Below are positions 22,632-30,621 of a DNA stretch of 32,188 nucleotides, piece after piece. The position numbers and the translations under genes are program-made. Below the pieces are notes generated by a model that did no database searches, had not been told where the DNA came from, and saw nothing but the letters and a program-made list of their open reading frames with translations. Position 1 is the first letter of the stretch. The number at the start of each line of letters is the position of its first letter. Origin of the DNA: Pseudomonadota bacterium (GTDB taxonomy: Bacteria > Pseudomonadota > Gammaproteobacteria > Steroidobacterales > Woeseiaceae); contig JAQCGO010000026.1 in assembly GCA_027618995.1 (NCBI GenBank), forward strand, positions 1 to 32,188, written 5' to 3'.

Positions 22632-23294
22632 ATGACTGATTCATACGCGACAGATAAACAAAACAAGATTCGCCAGCTGCGCGAAAAAGCGCGCTACGAC
22701 AAGGATATCGTGCACGCCGTCCTGGATGCCGGCCTCGTTGCGGCGGTCGGCTTCGTGCAGGATGGTGCGCCGGTCGTCGTGCCGATGATTTACGGTCGTG
22801 ATGGTGAAACGATTTATCTGCATGGCGCGCGCAAGGCGCGCGTCGTACGGCTGCTGGAGCAAACTGAACAGGCATGCATCAATGTCACGTTGCTCGACGG
22901 CCTCGTGTTTGCCCGATCTGCCTTCAACTCTTCCTTCAACTATCGTTCCGTCACCGTTTTCGGCAAGCCAGCGCTGATTGAGGGCAAGGCAGAAAAACTG
23001 CATGCCTTGCGTACGATCAGTGAGCACACAATGCCGGGGCGCTGGGCCGAGTTACGTGAGTCGCTGGACAAGGAAATCAAAATGACCGGCGTCATCGCGT
23101 TGAAAATCGAATCCGCATCCGCCAAGGTTGCGGCGGGTATGCCAGCGGACGAGGAGGAAGACTACGCGATCCCGATCTGGGCTGGCGTCCTGCCGATCGA
23201 ATCGCGGCTGACGACACTGCAGTCCGACGAGCGATTGATCGCCGGTGTCAGTCCGAGCACCGCGGTCAAGTCGCTGCAGAAAAAATTACTGTAG
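22632..23294 (+). CDS. Pyridoxamine 5'-phosphate oxidase-like flavin-binding protein
   Basis: A 220-residue protein of the split beta-barrel flavin-binding superfamily, closest in layout to the NimA/FMN-binding type. A-A-V-G-F-V-Q-D-G-A-P-V-V-V-P-M-I-Y-G-R-D-G-E-T-I-Y-L-H-G-A is the core barrel (about 37-67). F-x-S-S-F-N-Y-R-S-V-T-V-F-G matches the second conserved block. Such proteins bind FMN, F420 or haem, and the reaction here is unknown. GAGG 7 bases before the ATG overlaps the permease stop, which suggests cotranscription. Its last 9 bases overlap the end of the convergent ogt gene. Confidence 0.85.
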   Translation: MTDSYATDKQNKIRQLREKARYDKDIVHAVLDAGLVAAVGFVQDGAPVVVPMIYGRDGETIYLHGARKARVVRLLEQTEQACINVTLLDGLVFARSAFNSSFNYRSVTVFGKPALIEGKAEKLHALRTISEHTMPGRWAELRESLDKEIKMTGVIALKIESASAKVAAGMPADEEEDYAIPIWAGVLPIESRLTTLQSDERLIAGVSPSTAVKSLQKKLL

Positions 23295-23771
23295 CAGACC
23301 GCTGTGCTCGGCCTCGAGTCGCAATAGTGCGCGCTTCGCACCAAGCCCACCGCCAAAACCCGTCAGGTTTCCGTTGCTGCCGATGACCCGATGACACGGC
23401 ACGATAATCGGAATTGGATTTCGACCATTCGCAGCGCCGACGGCGCGCACCGCTTTCGGCCGGCCGATGCGGGATGCGATGTCGCCGTACGACCTTGTCT
23501 CACCATAGGGAATGCGCTGCAATTCCCCGAGCACCCGCAATTGAAAGTCGGTACCCGTCAGGTTTAACGGCAGGTCGAACTGTTTGCGCTTGCCGGCGAA
23601 ATATTCTGTCAGTTGCTGGCGCGCCGCGGCGAACGGCGCCTTGTTTTCTATCCAGTTCTTCTCCGGCTCGTAGCGCATCTTCCCTTGCGGAAAACCGACG
23701 AGACTCAGTGCCCCGTCATCGCCCGCCAGCAACAGGTCGCCGATGGGTGTGTGCAGATAACAGTAGTACAT
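23286..23771 (-). CDS. ogt: Methylated-DNA--protein-cysteine methyltransferase
   Basis: A 161-residue suicide repair protein that removes alkyl groups from O6-alkylguanine and O4-alkylthymine. The active site P-C-H-R-V-I-G is at 125-131 with acceptor Cys126. The recognition helix region (P-Y-G-E-T-R-S-Y-G-D-I-A, then R-A-V-G-A-A-N-G-R-N-P-I-P-I) is intact, as is the closing G-x-L-x-G-F-G-G-G-L-x-x-K-R-x-L-L. It starts 3 bp after the stop of the Ada-AlkA fusion, so the two form an alkylation-repair operon in which the Ada functions are split between genes. Confidence 0.96.
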   Translation of the reverse strand: MYYCYLHTPIGDLLLAGDDGALSLVGFPQGKMRYEPEKNWIENKAPFAAARQQLTEYFAGKRKQFDLPLNLTGTDFQLRVLGELQRIPYGETRSYGDIASRIGRPKAVRAVGAANGRNPIPIIVPCHRVIGSNGNLTGFGGGLGAKRALLRLEAEHSGLLQ

Positions 23772-23774
23772 TCT

Positions 23775-25237
23775 TCAACCTCCGGAGTTCGACAACGAAC
23801 TCCACAACAACAATGCAGCGTAGGCACGCCATGGGCGCCAAGCCTCGGCGCGGCTACGCAGGATTTTCGTTCCGCTGGCGCCACTGACGCCAATCGCCTG
23901 CAACAGGCCCAGGTCCGACGCGGGAAACGCGTCCGGGTGTTTCAGTGCGCGCATCGCGACGTACTGCGCCGTCCAGTCGCCGATGCCCTTGATGGCGGTC
24001 AGTGCACGGCAAAATTCGTCTGGCTGTTGGGCGTTGTCGAACACGAGGCTGCCGTTGCACACCGCCTGCGCGACACGCCGAATCGTATCGGCCCGGCTCG
24101 TTACAATGCCGAGATCCCTGAACTGTGCGCGCGCCAGTTTTTGCGGGGTCGGGAACGTGCGATCGAGATCGAGCGGACCGAGCGTTGCCGGAATAACCGC
24201 GACGTCGCCATAGCGGCGCGCAATCCGACCGGCCAGTGTCGTCGCCGCCTTGACCGAGACCTGTTGTCCAAGAATGGCGCGTACGGTCAGCTCAAATCCA
24301 TCCCACGCACCCGGCACGTGGATGCCGGGGCGCGCAGAGAGCAATGCAGCGAGCATCGGATCGGTCGCCAGTACTGCGGATATGTCGTTCACTGGAGCAT
24401 CCAGATCAAACATCTCGCGAACGCGTTGCACGAGCGGCAACAGGCTCTGCGTTGCAACGCCATGCACTGACAGGAGCAGACAGTTTCTGGCCTCGTCGGC
24501 ACGGCACTCTATGACGCCAACCTGGCCGTCAATGGCGATCGTGCGCAGGTAAGAATCGCCCTGCACCAGTTCAACGCCGGGCGTGGCACGACCCGCGAGA
24601 AACGCCGCTATGCCATCCCAGTCGTAAGGGTTGCGCCAGGGCAGGCGCACACTGAGGACGCTGGAAACCGCCATACGATTCTCACGACGTTTGCGCAGCT
24701 CACGCGGTGCGCGGCCGTAGGTGTTTTGAAATGCGTCATTGAAGCGGCGCAAACTGCCGTAACCGGCGGCAGCGCAAATCCGGTTCATCGGCAGGTCCGT
24801 CTCGTCGATCAGGCGCTTCGCGAAATGCAGGCGTTGCGTATGGGCGACGGCCAGCGGCGATGCGCCGAGGTGCTTGCCGAACAAGCGCCGCAGATGGCGG
24901 CTCGTAACACCGAGCCGATCCGCGGGTTGTTCGATCGAACCATCATCGAGGGCCCCTCGGCGATCAGGCACAAGCCGCGCCGAACCGTCGTCGACGATCC
25001 GCTCCAGGCGGGAGTTCCGGGTGCACACTCGGGACGGCAACGGAGGCAGGGTCGGAAGCCCGCCTCGCCGGCAGCGGCTGCACTCGGATAGAACGTGACA
25101 TTCTCTTTTTTCGGCATGTTCGCCGGGCAGATCGGCCGGCAGTAAATACCGGTCGTCTTTACACCGACGAAAAACTGGCCATCAAATCGCGCGTCGCGTG
25201 ACAGTCTGGCCCGTTCGAATATCTCGTGTTGTTGCAT
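23775..25237 (-). pseudogene. Ada-AlkA fusion (methylphosphotriester sensor, AraC HTH, 3-methyladenine glycosylase) interrupted by a one-base frameshift
   Basis: Two overlapping frames together encode one AlkA-type fusion of about 487 residues. The first frame (ATG 25237) has the Ada zinc domain with Cys33, Cys37, Cys64 and Cys67 (Y-C-R-P-I-C-P, C-L-R-C-R-P-E) and runs to L-I-A-E-G. The second frame carries A-L-D-D-G-S-I-E-Q onward: an AraC-type helix-turn-helix, the AlkA N-domain, and the HhH-GPD glycosylase with G-I-G-D-W-T-A-Q-Y and the catalytic Asp in F-P-A-S-D-L-G-L. Adding one G to the GGGG run at 24953-24956 joins them without a gap. Read as it stands, the second frame is open from a possible internal start at 25040 and could still give a glycosylase with HTH. 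A sequencing error in the homopolymer is as likely as a real mutation. Confidence 0.85.
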
Positions 25238-25243
25238 GCCGTC

Positions 25244-25249
25244 AGTATA
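25244..25249 (-). promoter_or_regulatory. Possible -10 box of a leaderless Ada-AlkA transcript
   Basis: TATACT on the minus strand keeps 5 of 6 consensus bases and ends 6 bases before the ATG at 25237, so the start site would fall at or beside the initiation codon. There is no ribosome binding site between them. The -35 region is poor, with GTTTGCGCC near it, as expected for an activator-dependent promoter. A true Ada box was not found. Confidence 0.35.
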
Positions 25250-25297
25250 CGCCCGCGAGGGGCGCAAACTGGCCAGAATCGGACCTGTATGCCGGGG

Positions 25298-26755
25298 CTA
25301 TTGGTCCAGGCCACCGACGCACATGTACTTGATCTCGAGGTAATCATCGAGGCCGTACTTCGAACCTTCGCGGCCCTGGCCAGACTCTTTCATGCCACCG
25401 AAAGGTGCCATCTCGTTGGAGATGATGCCTTCGTTAATGCCGACGATGCCGTACTCGAGCCCTTCGGCTACGCGCCAGACCCGGCCAATGTCACGCGAAT
25501 AGAAATAGCAGGCGAGACCGAACTCCGTGTCGTTCGCCATTGCGATCGCTTCTTCTTCCGTCTTGAACTTGAACAACGGTGCGATTGGTCCGAAGATCTC
25601 TTCGCGAAACACCTTCATGTCCTTGCCGACATTCGTCAGCAGAGTTGGCTGTACGAAGCAGGCACCGAGGTCAGACCCGCCGCCGCCAACGGCAACCTTC
25701 GCGCCCTTGGCGACCGCATCCTCGACGAACGTCAATACGTTGTTGGCCGCGCCTTCATTGATCAAGGGACCGACATTGACGCTACTGTCGGTGCCAACGC
25801 CGAGCTTCAGGCTCGACATCGCAGTGACGAGCTTGGCCGCAAACTCATCGTAAACGCCTTCCTGTACGAGGATTCGATTGGCGCAGACGCAGGTCTGGCC
25901 GGCGTTGCGAAACTTGCAGATCATCGCGCCCTTTACGGCTGAGTCGAGGTCAGCGTCGTCGAATACGATGAACGGCGCGTTGCCGCCGAGTTCCATCGAC
26001 GTACGCTTGACTGTGGCCGCACACTGCTCGATCAGCAGTTTGCCGATCTGCGTGGAGCCCGTGAACGTCAGCTTGCGCACGATGGGATTGGACGTGAGCT
26101 CCGCGCCGATTTCGCGCGTGATGCCGGCCACAATATTGATAACACCGGCTGGTACACCGGCACGTTCGGCGAGTTCGACGATAGCGAGTGCCGACAACGG
26201 TGTTTCGTTCGCCGGTTTGCAGACGACAGTACAACCGGCTGCCAACGCCGGCGCGATCTTGCGCGTCAGCATAGCATTGGGGAAATTCCAGGGCGTGATA
26301 CAGGCAACCACACCAATCGGCTGCTTGATCACGACGACGCGCTTGTCGTTGCTCGGGCCGGCCATCGTATCGCCATAGATACGCTTCGCTTCCTCGGCGA
26401 ACCACTCGATATAACTCGCGCCGTAGGCGATCTCGCCCTTGGCCTCGGCCAGCGGCTTGCCCTGCTCGGCGGTGAGGATTTGCGCGAGATCATCCTGCGC
26501 TTCCATCACCAGCGTGTACCAGCGGCGCAGGATGGCTGCTCTTTCTTTCGGTACCTTTCGCCGCCATCCGACCAACGCGACATTCGCCGCTTCGATCGCA
26601 CGGCGCGTTTCGGCCGTGCCGCACTTGGCGATTTTGGCGACCGTTTCACCATTTGCCGGATTCGTCACCGCAAGCGTTGCGCCGCTGTCGGCATTGATCC
26701 ATTGGCCATTTACGTAGGCCTGCGTTTTCAACAATTTCTTATCCGAAATCTGCAT
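25298..26755 (-). CDS. gabD: Succinate-semialdehyde dehydrogenase (NADP+)
   Basis: A 485-residue aldehyde dehydrogenase of the GabD type, oxidising succinate semialdehyde to succinate in GABA breakdown. T-P-W-N-F-P is near 155-159, F-T-G-S-T-x-I-G-K near 231-239, general base Glu255 in M-E-L-G-G-N-A-P-F, and catalytic Cys289 in G-Q-T-C-V-C-A-N-R. Cys291 beside it is the redox-switch partner known in E. coli GabD. K-P-A-N-E-T-P-L-S-A and G-G-M-K-E-S-G-Q-G-R-E-G-S also fit. An in-frame ATG at 26788 adds 11 residues; I chose 26755 because M-Q-I-S-D-K-K-L-L matches family length and GGAG lies 11 bases upstream. No gabT or gabP is nearby. Confidence 0.92.
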   Translation of the reverse strand: MQISDKKLLKTQAYVNGQWINADSGATLAVTNPANGETVAKIAKCGTAETRRAIEAANVALVGWRRKVPKERAAILRRWYTLVMEAQDDLAQILTAEQGKPLAEAKGEIAYGASYIEWFAEEAKRIYGDTMAGPSNDKRVVVIKQPIGVVACITPWNFPNAMLTRKIAPALAAGCTVVCKPANETPLSALAIVELAERAGVPAGVINIVAGITREIGAELTSNPIVRKLTFTGSTQIGKLLIEQCAATVKRTSMELGGNAPFIVFDDADLDSAVKGAMICKFRNAGQTCVCANRILVQEGVYDEFAAKLVTAMSSLKLGVGTDSSVNVGPLINEGAANNVLTFVEDAVAKGAKVAVGGGGSDLGACFVQPTLLTNVGKDMKVFREEIFGPIAPLFKFKTEEEAIAMANDTEFGLACYFYSRDIGRVWRVAEGLEYGIVGINEGIISNEMAPFGGMKESGQGREGSKYGLDDYLEIKYMCVGGLDQ

Positions 26756-26800
26756 TGCGGGTATTGCTCCGGTCGCGCGAAGGGGCATCGATTATGAATT

Positions 26801-26840
26801 CCGCCGCCCAAGGGCGCAATGTTTGGCCCCGAGGCGGCGG
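26801..26840. terminator. GC-rich hairpin between the Prx-Grx gene and gabD
   Basis: CCGCCGCC (26801-26808) and GGCGGCGG (26833-26840) form a perfect 8-bp stem with a 24-base loop that has inner pairing. No clear U-run follows on either strand. It lies 22 bp past the Prx-Grx stop and may end or slow that transcript, but it is only a weak terminator candidate. Confidence 0.3.
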
Positions 26841-26862
26841 ATCTTGTCGCTTCGCAGCGCGA

Positions 26863-27621
26863 TCAGGCCGCTTCTGTCCTGACGCGTTCGAGCCATGCTG
26901 CAACTTCGTCAGAACCGCCGATATGATGGCCGTTTACAAAGACTTGCGGGTAAGTGGTGCGATCACTCACGGCGCGCAGCGTACGGTCGGTGTAGTCGTA
27001 ATTCAGAACCAGCTCTTCGAATTCGATGCCGGCGTCATTCAGCAGTCCCTTGGCGCGCGCGCAAAATACGCATCCCGGGCGGGAGAACACGGTGACGTCC
27101 AATGGCCGCGCTGCAGCCGGGTCGAGGTAGGCCAGCATGCTGTCCGCATCCGACACCGAAAACGGGTCGCCGGGCTGCTCCTTTTCGATGAACATTTTCT
27201 CGATCACGCCGTCGCGTACCAGCATCGAATAGCGCCATGAGCGCTTCCCGAAACCGAGCTCGTTCTTGTCCACGAGCAATCCCATGCCTGCCGTAAACTC
27301 GCCATTGCCGTCGGGCAGGAAAGTAATGCGATCGGCGCCCTGCGTCGCTTTCCATTTGTTCATGACGAACGCGTCGTTAACCGACACGCAGATCACCTCG
27401 TCGATGCCTCGAGCCTGGAACAGGGGTTGCAGCTGGTTGTAACGCGGCACGTGCGACGACGAACAGGTCGGCGTAAACGCGCCCGGTAGCGAGAACACAA
27501 TGATGGACTTGCCCGCAAATATGTCGTTGCTGGAACGGTTCACCCACTCGTGTCCCTGGCGGGTTCGGAATACGACGTTCGGGACGTGTTGCCCTTCAAT
27601 GGCTTTAAGTTTGGTTTGCAT
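26863..27621 (-). CDS. Peroxiredoxin-glutaredoxin fusion (hybrid Prx5)
   Basis: A 252-residue thiol peroxidase fused to its own reductant. The Prx5 domain (about 1-165) has P-G-A-F-T-P-T-C-S with peroxidatic Cys53. The C-terminal glutaredoxin domain (about 174-248) has C-V-F-C with Cys184 and Cys187, then T-Y-P-Q-V-F-V-N-G and G-G-S-D-E. This architecture is known in Haemophilus and many proteobacteria, where glutathione reduces the Grx domain, which then reduces the Prx domain. AGGAG lies 8 bases before the ATG. It is divergent from oxyR with a 94-bp shared promoter region, so peroxide induction through OxyR is likely. Confidence 0.95.
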   Translation of the reverse strand: MQTKLKAIEGQHVPNVVFRTRQGHEWVNRSSNDIFAGKSIIVFSLPGAFTPTCSSSHVPRYNQLQPLFQARGIDEVICVSVNDAFVMNKWKATQGADRITFLPDGNGEFTAGMGLLVDKNELGFGKRSWRYSMLVRDGVIEKMFIEKEQPGDPFSVSDADSMLAYLDPAAARPLDVTVFSRPGCVFCARAKGLLNDAGIEFEELVLNYDYTDRTLRAVSDRTTYPQVFVNGHHIGGSDEVAAWLERVRTEAA

Positions 27622-27715
27622 TGCTTACTCTCCTGATTCGGTGAGCTCATCCTAGGCGTGGCGGATCGATAAATAAAATGGTTTAATTCGATCATTATCA
27701 TCGGTTAGATCGAAC
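27622..27715. promoter_or_regulatory. Shared oxyR / Prx-Grx control region with candidate OxyR site
   Basis: An imperfect dyad spans 27665-27692: ATCGAT at 27665-27670, TAAA (27670-27673) with TTTA (27682-27685) 8 bases apart, and TTCGAT at 27687-27692. GATCGA or its complement occurs three times (27664-27669, 27688-27693, 27708-27713). The AT-rich centre differs from the flanks. LysR regulators usually bind such dyads in divergent promoters, and OxyR typically autoregulates. Core -10/-35 boxes could not be fixed. Confidence 0.5.
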
Positions 27716-28606
27716 ATGAACTTTCCCAGCACCAAACAGCTGCAATACTTTGTCGCGCTAGTGGACGCCGGCCATTTCGGCCGCGCGGCCAAGGCCAGCT
27801 TCGTGTCGCAGTCAGCGTTCAGCAACGCGATCCAGGCATTAGAAACGTCGCTCGGCGCGCAGCTCGTGGACCGTACGAACCGGCGCGTGACGATCACGGC
27901 TATGGGCCAGGAAGTGCATACGCTGGCGCGGCTGGTCCTGCGCGACCTGACGGATCTGGTTGAGGTCGCGGGCGGTGGTCGCGAACCGCTGAGTGGTGAC
28001 TTGCGGCTCGGTGTTATCCCAACGATCGCGCCGTTTCTGCTGCCGCATGTTTTGCCGAAGTTACGTCGCCAGTATCCGGAATTGCGTTTGTATTTGACCG
28101 AGGACGAGACGGGCCGGTTGTATGAGCGTTTGTCCGATGGCGAACTGGATTTGCTACTACTCGCCCTGCCCTGGGAAATGCGCGGCGCGGAACAGAAAGT
28201 CCTGTTCAAGGATGCGTTCTACCTGGCCTGCCGGGAAGGCACGCAACGCGTCGATCCGAGAAATTATCGCTTCAGCCGTCTCGATGCCGACAGTATCCTG
28301 CTTCTGGAGGACGGACATTGCCTACGTGACCACGCACTCGCCGCCTGCAAGATCCAGAATTTGCAGAAGGTTCAACGCTTCGCGGCCAGCAGTCTGTTGA
28401 CGCTGGTTGAGATGGTCGACGCCGATCTGGGCATCACATTCCTGCCGGAGATGTCGCGGCAGTCAGCACTCCTGAAGAACACCAGAGTGCGTTTGTACGA
28501 CTTACGCGACAAGAGTTATCGCAACATTGGGCTCGCATGGCGGCGCGGCTCGAACCGAGTGAAGGAATTTGGATTGTTCGGCGAATTTCTGGCCAAAAAT
28601 CGTTGA
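27716..28606 (+). CDS. oxyR: Hydrogen peroxide-inducible activator OxyR
   Basis: A 296-residue LysR regulator. The N-terminal winged helix (about 5-65) has L-Q-Y-F-V-A-L-V-D-A-G-H-F-G-R-A-A and Q-A-L-E-x-x-L-G. The sensor domain holds L-L-L-E-D-G-H-C-L-R-D-H-A-L-A-A-C with Cys202 and Cys211, nine residues apart exactly as Cys199 and Cys208 of E. coli OxyR, so the peroxide-sensing disulfide should form. It is divergent from the Prx-Grx fusion, a typical OxyR target. It is convergent with the amidohydrolase gene, 9 bp away. Confidence 0.94.
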   Translation: MNFPSTKQLQYFVALVDAGHFGRAAKASFVSQSAFSNAIQALETSLGAQLVDRTNRRVTITAMGQEVHTLARLVLRDLTDLVEVAGGGREPLSGDLRLGVIPTIAPFLLPHVLPKLRRQYPELRLYLTEDETGRLYERLSDGELDLLLLALPWEMRGAEQKVLFKDAFYLACREGTQRVDPRNYRFSRLDADSILLLEDGHCLRDHALAACKIQNLQKVQRFAASSLLTLVEMVDADLGITFLPEMSRQSALLKNTRVRLYDLRDKSYRNIGLAWRRGSNRVKEFGLFGEFLAKNR

Positions 28607-28615
28607 ATTCAGTCC

Positions 28616-30334
28616 TTATCGCGCGGCCAATTTCTGTAGTTCTCCATGCACAGGCTGGCCGCCGAACAAGGTCAACAGCACTTTTGTTTCCGAAATCTGT
28701 TTGATCGGGATATCGAAGATATTGCGATCCAGAACGATCAGGTCCGCCAGCTTGCCGACTTCGATCGATCCGCTTTGCATTTCGATGCCGTGCACATAAG
28801 CCGCGTTGATCGTGAATGCGGCGAGGGCTGTCGCCAGGTCGATTGTCTCCTGCGGCATGAATGGTTGGTCATTCGCCTCGGCGTCGGTCCGCGTCACCGC
28901 AGTTTCGATTTGCGGAAACGGATTCGCCGTTGAAACGGACCAGTCGCTGCCAAACGCAACCATGCCGCCGGCATTGATCACGGAGCGAATGGTATACAGC
29001 CAGTTGGCCCGCTCTTCGCCAATAAACGGCAATGTCAGGTCGGTGATGTAACTGTCGGCGTAGGCCCACAAGGGCTGAAAGTTGGCGACCACGCCGAGTT
29101 CGCGAAAGCGCGACAGGTCCTTGGGGTGTATGGCCTGAATGTGCGAGATATGGTGGCGCCGGTGTGCATCGCCGTTCGTGGCAATCGCCTCAGCGACGGC
29201 GTCGAGACATTGCGAAATCGCGAGGTCGCCGATCGCGTGGAAGTGCACCTGGAAGCCGGCGGCATCAAGCGCCGTCACAGCTTGTTTGAGGAAGCCCGGC
29301 TCGACCATCGCAATGCCTGTTGGATTGCCTGCAACGAGGTACGGATCTGACATGACGGCGGTGTGGTTCTCCATGACACCGTCCTGCATGATCTTAACGG
29401 TGCCCGCCGTCAGGTTGCCGGACGTGTACTCGCTGCGCAGTCGCTTTATGTTTTCGATCTGTTCCAGCCCCGCAGACAGTTCCCACCAAATCGACGCGAC
29501 GACGCGCAGCGAAAGCTCACCGCGCTCGTCCAGTGCCCTGTAGGCATCGAGATCCGTCCGGTAAACCGCAGCATCGGTTATCGCGGTTATGCCGTAACGA
29601 TTCAGCAGGTCCACTGAGTATTGCAACGCTTGCTGTCTGAAATCGGCCGTAATCGGCGGGATATGGGCCGTGACCAGCTCCATCGCGCCTTCCTGCAGGC
29701 TGCCGATAATTTCGCCGGTACTGGCATCGCGATCGATGATGCCGCTGTTCGGGTCCTGCGTATCCTGGTCGATACCGGCCACTTTTAACGCGGCGCTGTT
29801 GGCCCAGCCGGTATGGCCGTCGGCCGAGGTCAGGAATACCGGGCGATCGGGAACAATCGCATCCAGCAGCTTCTTGCTCGTGCGCACGCCGGGACCAAAC
29901 ACGGCCATGGACCATCCGCCACCGACGATCCATGGCAGCTCCGGATTCGCATCGGCGTACGACTTTACCATCGCGAGGTAGCCATCCAGCGTGCGCTGGC
30001 TGTTGAGATCAACGGTTAACGCCTCCTGGCCGGCGTAAATCGGGTGTATATGCACGTCCTGGAACGACGGCATCAGCATCTTGCCGCCCAGATCGATGAC
30101 GCGGGTCGCTGGGCCTTGCAACGCAGCGGCGTCATCATCAAAACCCACGAAAACGATTTTGTCGTTGCGTACGCCAACCGCCGTGGTCCATGAGCGCGTT
30201 GCGTCCATCGTATACACCGCGCCATTCACAAACAGGGTGTCGGCGTACTCAGCAGATACAGTCCTGTCGGCATCCTGCGAGCAACTCGCCGTAGTCAGTG
30301 CAACGACAGCAAGACAAAACAATCGGTATTTCAA
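28616..30334 (-). CDS. Exported amidohydrolase (Amidohydro_3/YtcJ-like), predicted lipoprotein
   Basis: A 572-residue metal-dependent hydrolase of the amidohydrolase superfamily. P-S-F-Q-D-V-H-I-H-P supplies the first metal pair. F-H-A-I-G-D, H-H-I-S-H and A-F-G-S-D-W-S-V supply the remaining family ligands in order. The start is a hydrophobic signal ending T-T-A-S-C-S-Q-D, probably a lipobox, so it is likely anchored in the periplasm. I chose TTG at 30334, with GAGG 6 bases upstream, giving M-K-Y-R-L-F-C; an in-frame TTG at 30358 would add 8 residues but has no ribosome binding site. The substrate is unknown; relatives act on amides and formamides. A sigma70-like promoter is at 30383-30411. 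Confidence 0.85.
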   Translation of the reverse strand: MKYRLFCLAVVALTTASCSQDADRTVSAEYADTLFVNGAVYTMDATRSWTTAVGVRNDKIVFVGFDDDAAALQGPATRVIDLGGKMLMPSFQDVHIHPIYAGQEALTVDLNSQRTLDGYLAMVKSYADANPELPWIVGGGWSMAVFGPGVRTSKKLLDAIVPDRPVFLTSADGHTGWANSAALKVAGIDQDTQDPNSGIIDRDASTGEIIGSLQEGAMELVTAHIPPITADFRQQALQYSVDLLNRYGITAITDAAVYRTDLDAYRALDERGELSLRVVASIWWELSAGLEQIENIKRLRSEYTSGNLTAGTVKIMQDGVMENHTAVMSDPYLVAGNPTGIAMVEPGFLKQAVTALDAAGFQVHFHAIGDLAISQCLDAVAEAIATNGDAHRRHHISHIQAIHPKDLSRFRELGVVANFQPLWAYADSYITDLTLPFIGEERANWLYTIRSVINAGGMVAFGSDWSVSTANPFPQIETAVTRTDAEANDQPFMPQETIDLATALAAFTINAAYVHGIEMQSGSIEVGKLADLIVLDRNIFDIPIKQISETKVLLTLFGGQPVHGELQKLAAR

Positions 30335-30382
30335 AGTAGACCTCGCGTAGGATTTCAATGGACGAGAATTGTGGCAAACGGA

Positions 30383-30411
30383 AGTATGCAGACGGATGCT
30401 CGAGCTGTCCA
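30383..30411 (-). promoter_or_regulatory. Sigma70-type promoter for the amidohydrolase gene
   Basis: On the minus strand TGGACA (30411-30406, 5 of 6 consensus) and CATACT (30388-30383, 4 of 6) are 17 bases apart. Transcription would start near 30376, giving a leader of about 40 bases to the TTG at 30334. Confidence 0.55.
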
Positions 30412-30428
30412 GACTATGTCTGAGCTAT

Positions 30429-30455
30429 GAAAAAGCGCCGTTGACCAGGAGCGCT
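30429..30455 (-). terminator. Intrinsic terminator past the hsdS end
   Basis: On the minus strand AGCGC (30455-30451) and GCGCT (30438-30434) form a stem around a 12-base loop with inner CC/GG pairing. TTTT (30433-30430) follows. It would end transcripts from the hsdMS operon after they cross the mini-element and would insulate the amidohydrolase promoter downstream. Confidence 0.55.
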
Positions 30456-30458
30456 GAG

Positions 30459-30621
30459 TGTTGATTTGCACCGAAATTTGAGCCAAAAGCCGCAAATCTT
30501 TGCGTTGAAAATTGACCCACCTGCTCCTCTCTAGATATTTGAAAAGGCTGCTCTTCGTGTTGCTTTGGACGGGTCATTTCCAGGTTGCAAAAGTAGGGTC
30601 AATTTAGCGTGCAATTCAACA
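30459..30621. mobile_element. 163-bp mini-element with IS21-like ends
   Basis: Both ends begin TGTTGA (30459 inward; complement from 30621 inward). The 26-base termini match at 20 positions. A degenerate 19-base repeat (TTGC, seven variable bases, then roughly AATTGACCC) occurs at 30466-30484 and 30500-30518 in one orientation and at 30571-30590 and 30596-30614 in the other. Terminal TG ends with multiple subterminal repeats are the layout of IS21-family ends. The 52-base centre has no istA/istB, so this is a deletion derivative or MITE-like relic. No target-site duplication is apparent. It overlaps the last codons of hsdS. Confidence 0.6.

Noticed and set aside
25238-25297. GCGCAA upstream of the Ada-AlkA gene as an Ada box
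   Set aside because: The motif is in the opposite orientation to the gene and the A-box partner is absent at the expected spacing.
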